Positions 56,600 to 64,000 of a DNA stretch of 64,000 bases are shown here, in pieces. Numbering within the stretch: the stretch's first letter is position 1; each line of letters begins with the position of its first letter. Location of the stretch: the NCBI GenBank assembly GCA_031549325.1, contig JAVBQA010000018.1:27868-91867 (forward strand), written 5' to 3'. Under the pieces are notes generated by a model. It was not told the origin of the DNA and ran no database searches. It was given only the letters and a program-made list of their open reading frames with translations. Position numbers and translations under genes: made by a program. The DNA is from JAJDGF01 sp031549325 (GTDB taxonomy: Bacteria > Bacillota > Clostridia > Christensenellales > Aristaeellaceae).

Positions 56600-57659
56600 G
56601 AAAAACCTGGCCCGGTTTGACGCCTGGTGGCGCGGCGAGGGCACGGGCCTGCCGCTGATGTTCGTGGCCGCCAAGAAGGACATGGAGCGCCGGTTTCCGC
56701 GCCCCGCAACCCCCGAGGCCTACCACACCGACATCGGGTACCTGATGGAGCGGTTCGAGGACAGCCTTGCGAACACTGAGTATCTGGCCGACGGCTTCCC
56801 GTCGTTCAGCGCGGACCTGGGGCCGGGCTCGGTGGCGCTGTACCTAGGGGCCGAGCCGGTGTTCGCTTGGGACACCGTGTGGTACAAGGAGTGCATGGGG
56901 GACATACTGGAACATCCGGCGCTGACGTTCGACCCGGACAACCGCTGGTGGCTTAGGCATCTGGACATGATGAAGCAGGCGCTGTCGGCCTCCGCCGGGC
57001 GGTATCTGGTGGACATCCCGGATCTGATCGAGAACATCGACATTCTGGCCGCGCTGCGCGGGCCGCAGGACATGATCTACGATCTGATGGATGAGCCCGA
57101 GGCGGTCGCCCGGCGCATTGCGCAGATCGACCAGACCTATTTTCAGTATTACGACGCGCTGTATGCGCTGCTCAGGCAGCCGGACGGCTCGAGCTCCTAC
57201 ACCGTGTTTCACATCCGGGGCAGCGGGCGCGTGGCCAAGATCCAGTGCGATTTCTCGGCGATGCTGTCGCCCGCGCAGTTCAGGCAGTTCGTGCTGCCCT
57301 CGCTGCGGCGGCAGGTCAGACACCTGGACAAGAGCCTGTACCACCTGGACGGCCCGGACGCCATCCGCCACGTGCCCGCGCTGATGGAGCTTCAGGAGCT
57401 GAGCGCGCTGCAGTGGACCTGCGGCGCGGGCCAGCCGGACGGCGGCTGCGGGCGCTGGTTCCCGATCTATGACGACGTGACGGCGGCGGGGAAAAGCCTG
57501 TGGATTCAGCTGTACGACGGCGGGGTCGCGGACTGGATCGCGAGCGCCGAGCGCGTGATGAACCGATATGACAAGAAGGGGCTGTATTTCGTGTTCCCCG
57601 ACATGCCCGTCAGGGACGCCGAGGCGCTGATGGCGCACGCGCAGAAACACTGGGGTTAG
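56586..57659 (+). CDS. Uroporphyrinogen decarboxylase-family (MtaA-like) protein
   Basis: A 357-residue TIM-barrel protein of the UroD/MtaA/CmuA superfamily: MTPNEKNLARFDAWWRGE near the start, FPSFSADLGPG, MYDLMDEP-like IYDLMDEPEAVARRI, HIRGSGRV and LYHLDGPDAIRHV. The heme-pathway arginine signature of true HemE is not evident. Relatives are frequent in gut Clostridia inside carbohydrate operons, where their role is unknown. Methyl transfer or decarboxylation of a sugar derivative is possible. It overlaps the GH31 end by 14 bp with GGAGGG before its ATG, so it clearly belongs to the sugar operon. Confidence 0.8.
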   Translation: MTPNEKNLARFDAWWRGEGTGLPLMFVAAKKDMERRFPRPATPEAYHTDIGYLMERFEDSLANTEYLADGFPSFSADLGPGSVALYLGAEPVFAWDTVWYKECMGDILEHPALTFDPDNRWWLRHLDMMKQALSASAGRYLVDIPDLIENIDILAALRGPQDMIYDLMDEPEAVARRIAQIDQTYFQYYDALYALLRQPDGSSSYTVFHIRGSGRVAKIQCDFSAMLSPAQFRQFVLPSLRRQVRHLDKSLYHLDGPDAIRHVPALMELQELSALQWTCGAGQPDGGCGRWFPIYDDVTAAGKSLWIQLYDGGVADWIASAERVMNRYDKKGLYFVFPDMPVRDAEALMAHAQKHWG

Positions 57660-57703
57660 ATCTCGCCGCGCCATCTGATGCGCACCGGAACCGGCGGCCG
57701 TGG

Positions 57704-58465
57704 TCAGACCGGCGCGTGCTGGCGGTGGAACGCAATCAGTTCCTCCAGCGAGACCTGGGCGTTTCTGTAGCGCGCCTTGCCTTGCGTCTTCTGCTTCCAG
57801 TCGATCGCGTGGGCGGGACAGTGGTGGACGCACGCCAGACAGTGCTCGCAATGGTGGAGAAAGCTCGGCTTGCCGGCTTCCATGGTGATGTTTTTCGCGG
57901 GGCAGACGTTTTGGCAGGTCTTGCAGCCCGTGCATGTGGGCGCGACGGTGAAAGACCGGTCGCTGTTTTCGTCTGGACAGAGGCGATAAGCGAGGCGGTT
58001 AAAGGGCGTGTACGCCTGTATTCGGTTGGATTGCCGGCCGTTGACCGCGCCGGCGATTTCCAGAATGGCCGCGTCCATTGCCTGCCGGCGATCGGCGATG
58101 TCCCTGGGCGCGTATTCGGGGATGTAGTTCGTCACCGACGGAATGTTCCGGCCATACTGCAGGCGGACGCCCTTTTGCTTCAAGAGCGCTTTTAGCCGCC
58201 CGAGCACGCCATACACCGGGCCGCCGCTGGTGGTGACCCCGAAAACATACGCGTTTTTGTTGGTGATCCGCGCCTGCGCAACGAATCGCTCCACCATGCG
58301 GGGCAGCCCCCAAAAGTACACGGGAAACACAAAGCCGATGACGTCGTCCGTGATCTGAGCCGGCCCGTTGTTCATGGGTGCAACGGCGCAGCCGGTTTTT
58401 TCCGCCAGCTTTTTGGCGGCGTACAGGCTGTTGCCTGTGGAGGTGAAGCAGAAGATCGTGGCCAT
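57704..58465 (-). CDS. EFR1-type flavodoxin/ferredoxin fusion protein
   Basis: A 253-residue redox protein. The N-terminal flavodoxin-like domain has TIFCFTSTGNSLYAAKKLA as the FMN phosphate loop and VFPVYFWGLP. The C-terminal part has two [4Fe-4S] motifs, CTGCKTCQNVCPAKN and CEHCLACVHHCPAHA. This arrangement is called the EFR1 family. It probably passes electrons between flavin and ferredoxin partners in anaerobic metabolism. It is convergent with the UroD-like gene and has its own promoter. Confidence 0.9.
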   Translation of the reverse strand: MATIFCFTSTGNSLYAAKKLAEKTGCAVAPMNNGPAQITDDVIGFVFPVYFWGLPRMVERFVAQARITNKNAYVFGVTTSGGPVYGVLGRLKALLKQKGVRLQYGRNIPSVTNYIPEYAPRDIADRRQAMDAAILEIAGAVNGRQSNRIQAYTPFNRLAYRLCPDENSDRSFTVAPTCTGCKTCQNVCPAKNITMEAGKPSFLHHCEHCLACVHHCPAHAIDWKQKTQGKARYRNAQVSLEELIAFHRQHAPV

Positions 58466-58518
58466 GGCGTTGAACCTCATTTCCTGATTGGTCGGGCGCG
58501 CGGGTACGGCACAAAACG

Positions 58519-58547
58519 AGTGTATCACGACGGGCCGAAGGTGTCAA
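58519..58547 (-). promoter_or_regulatory. Promoter of the EFR1-type gene
   Basis: On the minus strand, TTGACA (58542-58547), 17 bp, TACACT (58519-58524) with TGA before the -10. Confidence 0.82.
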
Positions 58548-58632
58548 CGCGCGCCGGCCGCCGCGGGCTATAAGCCCGCGCCGCCTCCGTTCGCACGGTT
58601 TCCTCCGCAGGCTGACGCTTAAAACATCTGTG

Positions 58633-58724
58633 GCTCCGCCTGGGCGGAGCTTGGGAAGCTTTGGAGCGGCGCGCAAAATATTTTAATAAAATAGATTGAT
58701 TTTATGTGAGTTTTCGTGTATTGT
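58633..58724 (+). promoter_or_regulatory. Promoter and palindromes before the second LacI gene
   Basis: TTGATT (58696-58701), 17 bp, TATTGT (58719-58724). A palindrome, TATTTTAATAAAATA (58679-58693), lies just upstream and may be an operator. A perfect 8-bp hairpin, GCTCCGCC with GGCGGAGC (58633-58650), precedes it. The rest of 58548-58632 has a GCGGGCT/AGCCCGC hairpin and nothing coding. Confidence 0.55.
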
Positions 58725-58754
58725 AAGGGGGGATGTGTTTGGAGGTGAGCACCT

Positions 58755-59783
58755 GTGTCGGTCGTCAAAGAGGTGGCGCAGAAGAGCGGCGTGTCCATTT
58801 CGACGGTGTCGCTGGTTTTGAACAACAAGCCGGGCATCAGCGCCAACACCCGGCAGCGCGTGCTCGCGGCCCTCCGCGCGCTGGGCTATCAGGACTATGC
58901 GCCGCGCGGCGCGGGCAGGGCAAAAAAGCAGAGCATTCAGCTGGTGTTTTATAAGAAGCACGGGCTGGTCGTGGCGGACACGCCGTTCTTCGCGGACGTG
59001 CTGGAGGGCGTGGAGGAGCAGGTCAGAAAGCATGGCTACACGCTGTCTGTGAGCTACGTCAACGAGGCGTTGGGCGTGGAGCAACAGGCGCGGGACATCC
59101 TGGCAGGCGGCCTGGCGGGCTTCATCCTGCTGGCGACCGAGATGGACCACAAGGACATCGGCGCCTTCGCCGGGCTGGGGGTGCCGTTCGTGGTGCTGGA
59201 CAGCTATTTTGAGGAGATCGCCCAGGACATCGTGGTGATCAACAACGTGCAGGGCGCGTTTCTGGCCACCTGCCACCTGTGCGAGATGGGCCACACCCGG
59301 ATCGGACACCTGAAGAGCCGGGTGCCCATCAACAACTTTTATGAGCGCAAGGACGGCTTCAAAAAGGCGCTCAGCTACCGCAAGCTGGCGCACCGCGCCG
59401 AGTACGTGTTCGAGGTTGGGTCCACCATGGACGCCGCGTATGCCGACATGAAGCGGCACCTGGCGGCGGAGCGCGAGCTGCCCAGCGCATTCTTCGCCGA
59501 CAACGACAACATCGCCGTCGGCGCGCTGCGCGCGATGCGCGAGGCGGGCGTGCGCATCCCGGAGGATGTGTCGGTGGTCGGCTTTGACGACCTGCCCGTG
59601 TGCGAGATGCTGGACGTGCCGCTGACCACCGTGCGCGTGCCCAAGCGGTACATCGGCAAGCTGGCGGCCAACCGGCTGGCGGAGATTCTGGACGGGGGCG
59701 GCGAAGCCTGCGTCAAGATCGAGGTCAGCACCGATCTGGTGCGCCGGGACAGCGTGCGCGATCTGCGCGATTCGCTGGATTAA
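58755..59783 (+). CDS. LacI-family transcriptional regulator, operon 3
   Basis: A 342-residue repressor starting at a GTG with GGAGG 9 nt upstream. The DNA-binding head is VVKEVAQKSGVSISTVSLVL, then a hinge and a sugar-sensing domain (FFADNDNIAVGALRAM, PEDVSVVGFDDLP). It directly precedes the third ABC operon in the same orientation and probably controls it and itself. Confidence 0.94.
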   Translation: MSVVKEVAQKSGVSISTVSLVLNNKPGISANTRQRVLAALRALGYQDYAPRGAGRAKKQSIQLVFYKKHGLVVADTPFFADVLEGVEEQVRKHGYTLSVSYVNEALGVEQQARDILAGGLAGFILLATEMDHKDIGAFAGLGVPFVVLDSYFEEIAQDIVVINNVQGAFLATCHLCEMGHTRIGHLKSRVPINNFYERKDGFKKALSYRKLAHRAEYVFEVGSTMDAAYADMKRHLAAERELPSAFFADNDNIAVGALRAMREAGVRIPEDVSVVGFDDLPVCEMLDVPLTTVRVPKRYIGKLAANRLAEILDGGGEACVKIEVSTDLVRRDSVRDLRDSLD

Positions 59784-59809
59784 ATATTCTACTAAAAAAG
59801 ATCATAAAA

Positions 59810-59851
59810 TTATTAAAAACACTTGCACAAATTGCTGGTGTATTGTATAAT
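59810..59851 (+). promoter_or_regulatory. Promoter of ABC operon 3
   Basis: TTGCAC (59823-59828), 17 bp, TATAAT (59846-59851). TTATTAAAA (59810-59818) just upstream is the inverse of a 9-mer inside the palindrome before the LacI gene and may be a shared operator half. Confidence 0.75.
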
Positions 59852-59960
59852 GCAGGTAAATGCGGAGCGCAAGCCGCGCAAGGGCCCGGGGTTCGGCGCG
59901 CTGCGGCCGGAACGCCATCGCCGGCGCGATGGGCGAAATAACAGTATGGGAGAGACGCAC

Positions 59961-61190
59961 ATGAAGAAGGCATTCCCGGTTCTGCTGGTCCTGGCCATGA
60001 TGCTGACGATGTTCTGTGCCGCGGCCTCGGCCGAAGTCACCACCATCCGCTTTTACGGCTCGGATTCTGAGTACAACCACAACATCGTGGCCGGCTTTGA
60101 GGCCGCCAACCCGGACGTGAAGGTGGAGATCGTGCCCGTGGACTTCGACCACGCCGAGCAGGTGATCAAGACCGGCATCGCCTCCGGCGACCCGGTGGAC
60201 GTCAGCTTCTTCTGGGGTACCCAGATCAACGCGTTTGCCGACAACGGCATGGCGCTGGACCTGACGGCCTACCTGACCGAGGACAACAACGCGTGGAAGG
60301 ATACCTTCGTCGACACGTACCTGTCCGGCGGCCAGATCGGCGACGCGTACTACGCCGTCTCCTATCAGCCGGTCATCGAGACCATCTTCTACAACAAGGA
60401 TCTGTTCAAGCAGAACGGCGTGGAAGTGCCCGCCACCTGGGACGAGTACCTGGAGGCCTGCGCCAAGTTCAAGGAAGCGGGCGTGTACGGCGTGGGCAAC
60501 TGGAGCGGCCAGAACCACCAGCTGATGGAGTATGCCTACCAGTATCTGGCCAACGACGGCCAGCTGGAGGACGCCACCGCGGGCAAGCTGGATCTGACCA
60601 CCGCCGCCGGCATCGGCAAGTGCCTGGAGAACTGGAAGACCGTGTACGACAACGGCTACTGGTACCCCGGCGAGGGCGCGCTGACCTCCACCAAGGATCA
60701 GACCCAGGCCGCCTGGTACCAGGGCAAGATCGCCACGCTGTACGACGCGGGCTCCAACGCCGGCACCTATGAGAAGGATTGCGCGTTTGAAGTGGGCGTC
60801 ATGAAGTTCCCGCTGGTGCAGGCGGGCGGCAAGTACGGCGTGAACGTGGTCACCAACGCGCTGTTCATCCCGGCCAACGCCAAGCATCCCGAGGAGGCCG
60901 TGCGCTTCATCAAGTACTACACCAGCGACGCGGGCATCGCCGAGATCATCAACAGCGGCCGCCTGCCCTCCACCAAGTCCATGCAGGACAAGGTCGCCAG
61001 CCAGCTGATGAAGGACCTGCTCGCCACCACCCAGGGCGACAACGTGGTCGGCTACCGGCACCTGCAGAGCATCTCCTCCGAGATGAGCGCCTACATGCAG
61101 AACGACATGGTGGGCGCGGTCTGCACCGGCACGCCGGTGGCGGAGGTGCTGCAGCACATGGAGGATCTGCGCCAGGCGGCGGCGAAGTAA
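59961..61190 (+). CDS. Sugar ABC transporter substrate-binding protein, operon 3
   Basis: A 409-residue SBP_bac_1-type protein with signal peptide MKKAFPVLLVLAMMLTMFCA. TTIRFYGSDSEYNHNIVAGF, GIASGDPVDVSFFWGTQ and the C-terminal sugar-binder segment are typical. The leader between promoter and start (about 100 nt) shows no clear structure. It is followed by a hairpin, two permeases and a nucleoside-hydrolase-like gene. The ligand is unknown. Confidence 0.94.
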   Translation: MKKAFPVLLVLAMMLTMFCAAASAEVTTIRFYGSDSEYNHNIVAGFEAANPDVKVEIVPVDFDHAEQVIKTGIASGDPVDVSFFWGTQINAFADNGMALDLTAYLTEDNNAWKDTFVDTYLSGGQIGDAYYAVSYQPVIETIFYNKDLFKQNGVEVPATWDEYLEACAKFKEAGVYGVGNWSGQNHQLMEYAYQYLANDGQLEDATAGKLDLTTAAGIGKCLENWKTVYDNGYWYPGEGALTSTKDQTQAAWYQGKIATLYDAGSNAGTYEKDCAFEVGVMKFPLVQAGGKYGVNVVTNALFIPANAKHPEEAVRFIKYYTSDAGIAEIINSGRLPSTKSMQDKVASQLMKDLLATTQGDNVVGYRHLQSISSEMSAYMQNDMVGAVCTGTPVAEVLQHMEDLRQAAAK

Positions 61191-61203
61191 CGCGGCCCTG
61201 AAC

Positions 61204-61245
61204 GGAGGCGGGCGGGCAATTCGACCATGAATTGTCCGCCCTCCT
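61204..61245 (+). other. Intercistronic hairpin after the binding-protein gene, operon 3
   Basis: GGAGG-GGGCGG-CAATTC can pair, with small bulges, with GAATTG-CCGCCC-CCTC further on. It is the third such structure directly after a binding-protein gene in this window. Confidence 0.55.
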
Positions 61246-61301
61246 CATCGGAAGACGTATGCCAAGCGCGCGCGCCCTCGCGAGAAGGAGTTGATCGAGT
61301 C

Positions 61302-62219
61302 GTGCAGAAACCGGAGCCGCGCGGCGGCCTGAACCGGAAATACATGATGATCGGGTTCCTGTTCCTGTTGCCGGCCACGCTGATCTACCTGATCTTTGCG
61401 GTGATCCCCTTCGCAGATAGCTTCCTCCTGTCCTTTCACAGCTGGAACGGCTTCAGCCCCCGGGCGTTCACAGGCCTGGCGAATTACCTGGGCGCGCTGA
61501 CGGACAAGACCTTTCTCACCGCCATCGGGAACAGCGTGTTCCTGGGCGTGGCGTCGTCGGTGATCAGCGTGGTCGCCGGCGTGCTACTGGCCTGGCTGCT
61601 GCTGTACGTGGGCAGGCGGTGGGGCGCGGCGTTCCGCACGGTGCTGTTCTCGCCGAGCATGATTCCGGCGGTGATCACCGCGCTGATCTTCGCGTTCGTG
61701 TTTGAGCCGGAGAACGGGGTGCTGAACGGGGTGCTGAACGCGGTTCGGGGCTGGCTCGGCGCGGAACCGCTGCGGACCGCGTGGCTGACCAACAAGGGCA
61801 CCGCGCTGTATTGCATCCTGTTCGTGTCGGCCTGGAAGCAGGTCGGACTGACCATGGTGCTGTGCTTCGCGGGCATGCAGGGGCTGAACCTGTCGCTGAT
61901 CGAGTCGGCGCGGCTGGACGGCGCGGGCGACTTCACCGTGTTCCGCAGGATCATCCTGCCGCTGATCATGCCGTTTGTGCAGCTGAGCGCGGTGTTCGCG
62001 CTGATGAGCGGGCTGAAGATTTACGACACCGTGGTGGCGCTGACCAACGGAGGCCCGGCCAAGAGCACCATCGTGATGCCGATGTGGATCCTGGAGAACT
62101 CATTCTCCTTCAACAAATACGGGTATGGCGCGGCCATGAGCATGATCTTTGTCGTGATCGTGCTGATCGGCATGATCGTGGCCCGGGCCGTCGTGCGGGG
62201 GGATTCTTATGAACAGTGA
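61302..62219 (+). CDS. Sugar ABC permease (MalF-like), operon 3
   Basis: A 305-residue membrane protein with six segments. The EAA loop reads LIESARLDGAGDFTVFRRIILP. A GTG at 61302 is the likely start, with AAGGAG 11 nt upstream; an ATG 75 bp earlier would add a hydrophilic stretch inside the hairpin. Its stop overlaps the next start. Confidence 0.9.
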   Translation: MQKPEPRGGLNRKYMMIGFLFLLPATLIYLIFAVIPFADSFLLSFHSWNGFSPRAFTGLANYLGALTDKTFLTAIGNSVFLGVASSVISVVAGVLLAWLLLYVGRRWGAAFRTVLFSPSMIPAVITALIFAFVFEPENGVLNGVLNAVRGWLGAEPLRTAWLTNKGTALYCILFVSAWKQVGLTMVLCFAGMQGLNLSLIESARLDGAGDFTVFRRIILPLIMPFVQLSAVFALMSGLKIYDTVVALTNGGPAKSTIVMPMWILENSFSFNKYGYGAAMSMIFVVIVLIGMIVARAVVRGDSYEQ

Positions 62220-63054
62220 GATTTTCAAGGCCAACCGGGCGCTGAAGATCCTCGCGTACGCGGTGCTCGGGTTTTCGACCGTGCTGGTCGCCTACCCGAT
62301 CCTGTTCGTGCTGCTCACCTCGCTGAAGAGCAACAAGGAGTTCTTCGTCAACCTGTTCGGTTTCCCGCGCGCGCTGGAGTGGGCGAACTACGTCAACGCC
62401 TGGAACATCGGCAAGCTGGGCAAGTATTTCGGCAACAGCGTGCTCGTGTCGGCGGCGTCGGTGGCGACCACCTGCCTGGTCGCCACGCTGGGCGGCTACG
62501 CGCTGGCCAAGCTGCGCATCCCCAAGGCCAACCTGATCATGTCGGCGTTCATGGTGTTCAACTTCATCCCCGGCATCGCCATCTACATCTCTCTGTACTC
62601 CATGATGGGCAGGATGCACCTGATCGGCAACCACTTCACGCTGATCCTGCCCTACATCGCCTGGCAGATTCCGTTTAGCATGTACATCATGAAGCAGTAC
62701 TTCGAAACCATCCCAATGGAGCTGATCGAGAGCGGCCGGATCGACGGCTGCGACGAGCTCAGGACCTTCCTGCACATCATGTTTCCGCTGGTCACGCCGG
62801 CGCTGGCCACGATCGTGGTGTTCACCTTCATCGGCAACTGGGGCGAGCTGATGTGGGCCAGCATCACCACCGCGTCCAACATAAACACCAAGACGCTGCC
62901 GGTGGGCCTGCTCAACTTCAAGACCGAGATGGGCGTGGAGTGGGGCCAGTACACCGCGGGCGTGTGCCTGGTGACCATTCCGCTGATGGTCGTGTTTGCG
63001 TACTGCCAAAAGTATTTTGTGGCCGGGCTGACCCACGGCGCGGTGAAGGGATGA
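62209..63054 (+). CDS. Sugar ABC permease (MalG-like), operon 3
   Basis: A 281-residue membrane protein with six segments. The EAA loop reads ELIESGRIDGCDELRTFLHIMFP and the end is AGLTHGAVKG. It overlaps the previous gene by 11 bp. Again no ATPase gene follows. Confidence 0.94.
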   Translation: MNSEIFKANRALKILAYAVLGFSTVLVAYPILFVLLTSLKSNKEFFVNLFGFPRALEWANYVNAWNIGKLGKYFGNSVLVSAASVATTCLVATLGGYALAKLRIPKANLIMSAFMVFNFIPGIAIYISLYSMMGRMHLIGNHFTLILPYIAWQIPFSMYIMKQYFETIPMELIESGRIDGCDELRTFLHIMFPLVTPALATIVVFTFIGNWGELMWASITTASNINTKTLPVGLLNFKTEMGVEWGQYTAGVCLVTIPLMVVFAYCQKYFVAGLTHGAVKG

Positions 63055-63058
63055 GACG

Positions 63059-63967
63059 ATGATTTACGACAAATATCAGTTTCGGGTGCCCCGGGAGAAG
63101 ATGGTGCGCGTGATCACCGACACCGACGCCAAGAACGAGGCCGACGACCAGTTCGCGATCGTGCAGACGCTGCTCAGCCCCAAGTTTGACAACGTGGGCT
63201 TCATCGCGGCGCACTTCGGCGCGGACTGGGTGGCGGACAGCATGGAGCGCAGCCGGCGGGAGCTTCAGCTGATCTTCGACAAGATGGGGTTTGACCAGGC
63301 CGGGATGATCTATCGCGGCGCGCCCGGCGCGCTTTTGGACAAGGCGACGCCGCGGGCGTCCGAGGGCGCGGAGCTGATCGTGCGGGAGGCGATGAAGGAC
63401 GATCCCCGGCCGCTGTACGCGACGTTCATGGGGCCGCTGACCGACCTGGCCAGCGCCTTCCTGATGGAGCCGCGCATCGCGGGGCGGCTGACCGCCATCT
63501 GGATCGGCGGCGGGCGCTATCCGAGCGGCGGACCGGAGTTCAACCTGGGCAACGACATCCATGCCGCCAACGTGGTGTTTGGCAGCGGCATCCAGCTGTG
63601 GCAGGTGCCCAAGAACGTGTACGAAATGATGCCGGTGTCCCTGGCCGAGCTGGAGCACCGCGTGCGCCCCTGCGGCGAGATCGGCGCGTACCTGTGCGAC
63701 CAGCTGCAGCAGCACAGCATGGAGGACGGCCCGCGCAAGAGCGCCTTCCGCACCGGCGAGACCTGGGTGCTGGGGGACAACCCCTCGGTGGGGCTGATCC
63801 TGTACGAGCACCGCTTCGAATACACGCTGATGCCCGCGCCGCTGGTGACGGCGGACATGGCCTACGTGCACACCGGGCTCAACCCGGCGATCCGCGTCTA
63901 TCACAGCGTCGACAGCCGCCTGATCCTGGAGGACCTGTACGCCAAGCTGGCGCTGTTCGCCCGGTGA
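63059..63967 (+). CDS. Nucleoside hydrolase-family protein
   Basis: A 302-residue member of the inosine/uridine-preferring nucleoside hydrolase family. The calcium-binding aspartates are in VITDTDAKNEADDQFA, a variant of the usual DTDxGxDDA with two extra residues. GPLTDLASAF and EFNLGNDIHAANVV match later family motifs. It starts 4 bp after the permease stop. In a sugar ABC operon it may act on an imported nucleoside or on another N- or O-ribosyl compound. Confidence 0.85.
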   Translation: MIYDKYQFRVPREKMVRVITDTDAKNEADDQFAIVQTLLSPKFDNVGFIAAHFGADWVADSMERSRRELQLIFDKMGFDQAGMIYRGAPGALLDKATPRASEGAELIVREAMKDDPRPLYATFMGPLTDLASAFLMEPRIAGRLTAIWIGGGRYPSGGPEFNLGNDIHAANVVFGSGIQLWQVPKNVYEMMPVSLAELEHRVRPCGEIGAYLCDQLQQHSMEDGPRKSAFRTGETWVLGDNPSVGLILYEHRFEYTLMPAPLVTADMAYVHTGLNPAIRVYHSVDSRLILEDLYAKLALFAR

Positions 63968-63970
63968 GCG

Positions 63971-64000
63971 GCGCGCCCGCAGGCTGCGATCCTTGACGCG
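63971..64000 (-). repeat. Fragment of the dispersed repeat, third occurrence (cut by window edge)
   Basis: The 26 bp at 63971-63996 are the exact reverse complement of 35090-35115 inside repeat copy 2. It begins 3 bp after the nucleoside hydrolase stop codon and runs off the window. The half of the core that would lie before it is absent, so this copy is truncated or rearranged. Confidence 0.75.

Noticed and set aside
54134..56683. 849-codon minus-strand frame opposite GH31
   Set aside because: Antisense of an intact GH31 gene with both catalytic aspartates; no promoter or ribosome site supports it.

Overview
The window is a GC-rich stretch, roughly two thirds G+C by eye, from what looks like an obligately anaerobic, probably endospore-forming, carbohydrate-fermenting member of the Bacillota (Clostridia). 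No 16S gene or other phylogenetic marker is present, so the placement is inferred from gene content. The clues are an IscR-IscS-IscU cassette, hydroxylamine reductase (Hcp), rubrerythrin, [FeFe]-hydrogenase maturases HydE/F/G, clpB behind a consensus CtsR box, YesM/YesN-type signalling, and three sugar ABC importers that each lack an ATPase gene. Gene density is high, start sites mostly have strong Shine-Dalgarno sequences, and several genes use GTG starts.

Layout. 1-4 kb: start of hflX (cut by the window edge), iscU, iscS, iscR with a likely auto-operator, and glyA, all on the minus strand. 4-9 kb: a sensor kinase facing clpB, then an orphan precorrin-8X methylmutase-like gene and the first copy of a 225-bp repeat. 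9-16.3 kb: a cysteine-rich coat-like protein, a small exported protein, glycerate kinase, an MBL hydrolase, a VOC protein and a GH2 beta-galactosidase. 16.5-24.7 kb: two large hybrid histidine kinases around a membrane-anchored SGNH-type protein. 25-27.6 kb: exported DUF4309 and peptidoglycan-binding proteins. 27.6-29.9 kb: a radical SAM/SPASM gene overlapping a gene for a membrane protein with a polyglycine and Cys-Ala-repeat tail. 29.9-35 kb: hcp, its ferredoxin partner and a divergent Crp/Fnr regulator, then rubrerythrin and an Fe-S aldo/keto reductase, ending in the second copy of the repeat.

35.3-42.7 kb: a sugar-uptake locus (substrate-binding protein, two permeases, a GH4 enzyme, an alpha/alpha-barrel glycosidase) under a divergent LacI regulator. 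42.8-47 kb: an operon of a TM1266-type regulator, hydG, hydE and hydF, preceded by a leader that looks like an attenuator or riboswitch. 47-57.7 kb: a GH29 fucosidase, YesN/YesM regulators, and a divergent sugar ABC operon with GH31 and a UroD-like gene. 57.7-64 kb: an EFR1-type flavodoxin/ferredoxin, a LacI regulator and a third ABC operon ending in a nucleoside-hydrolase-like gene. A fragment of the same repeat follows it at the window edge.

How it fits together. Host- or plant-glycan oligosaccharides are imported by three binding-protein systems that probably share a remote ATPase, cut inside the cell by GH2, GH4, GH29, GH31 and related enzymes, and fermented with hydrogen turnover. IscRSU, HydEFG and Hcp serve iron-sulfur and redox needs. 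The observations most worth following up are the radical SAM/Cys-Ala-tail pair, the 225-bp terminator-flanked repeat, and the mutually exclusive hairpins in the hyd leader.
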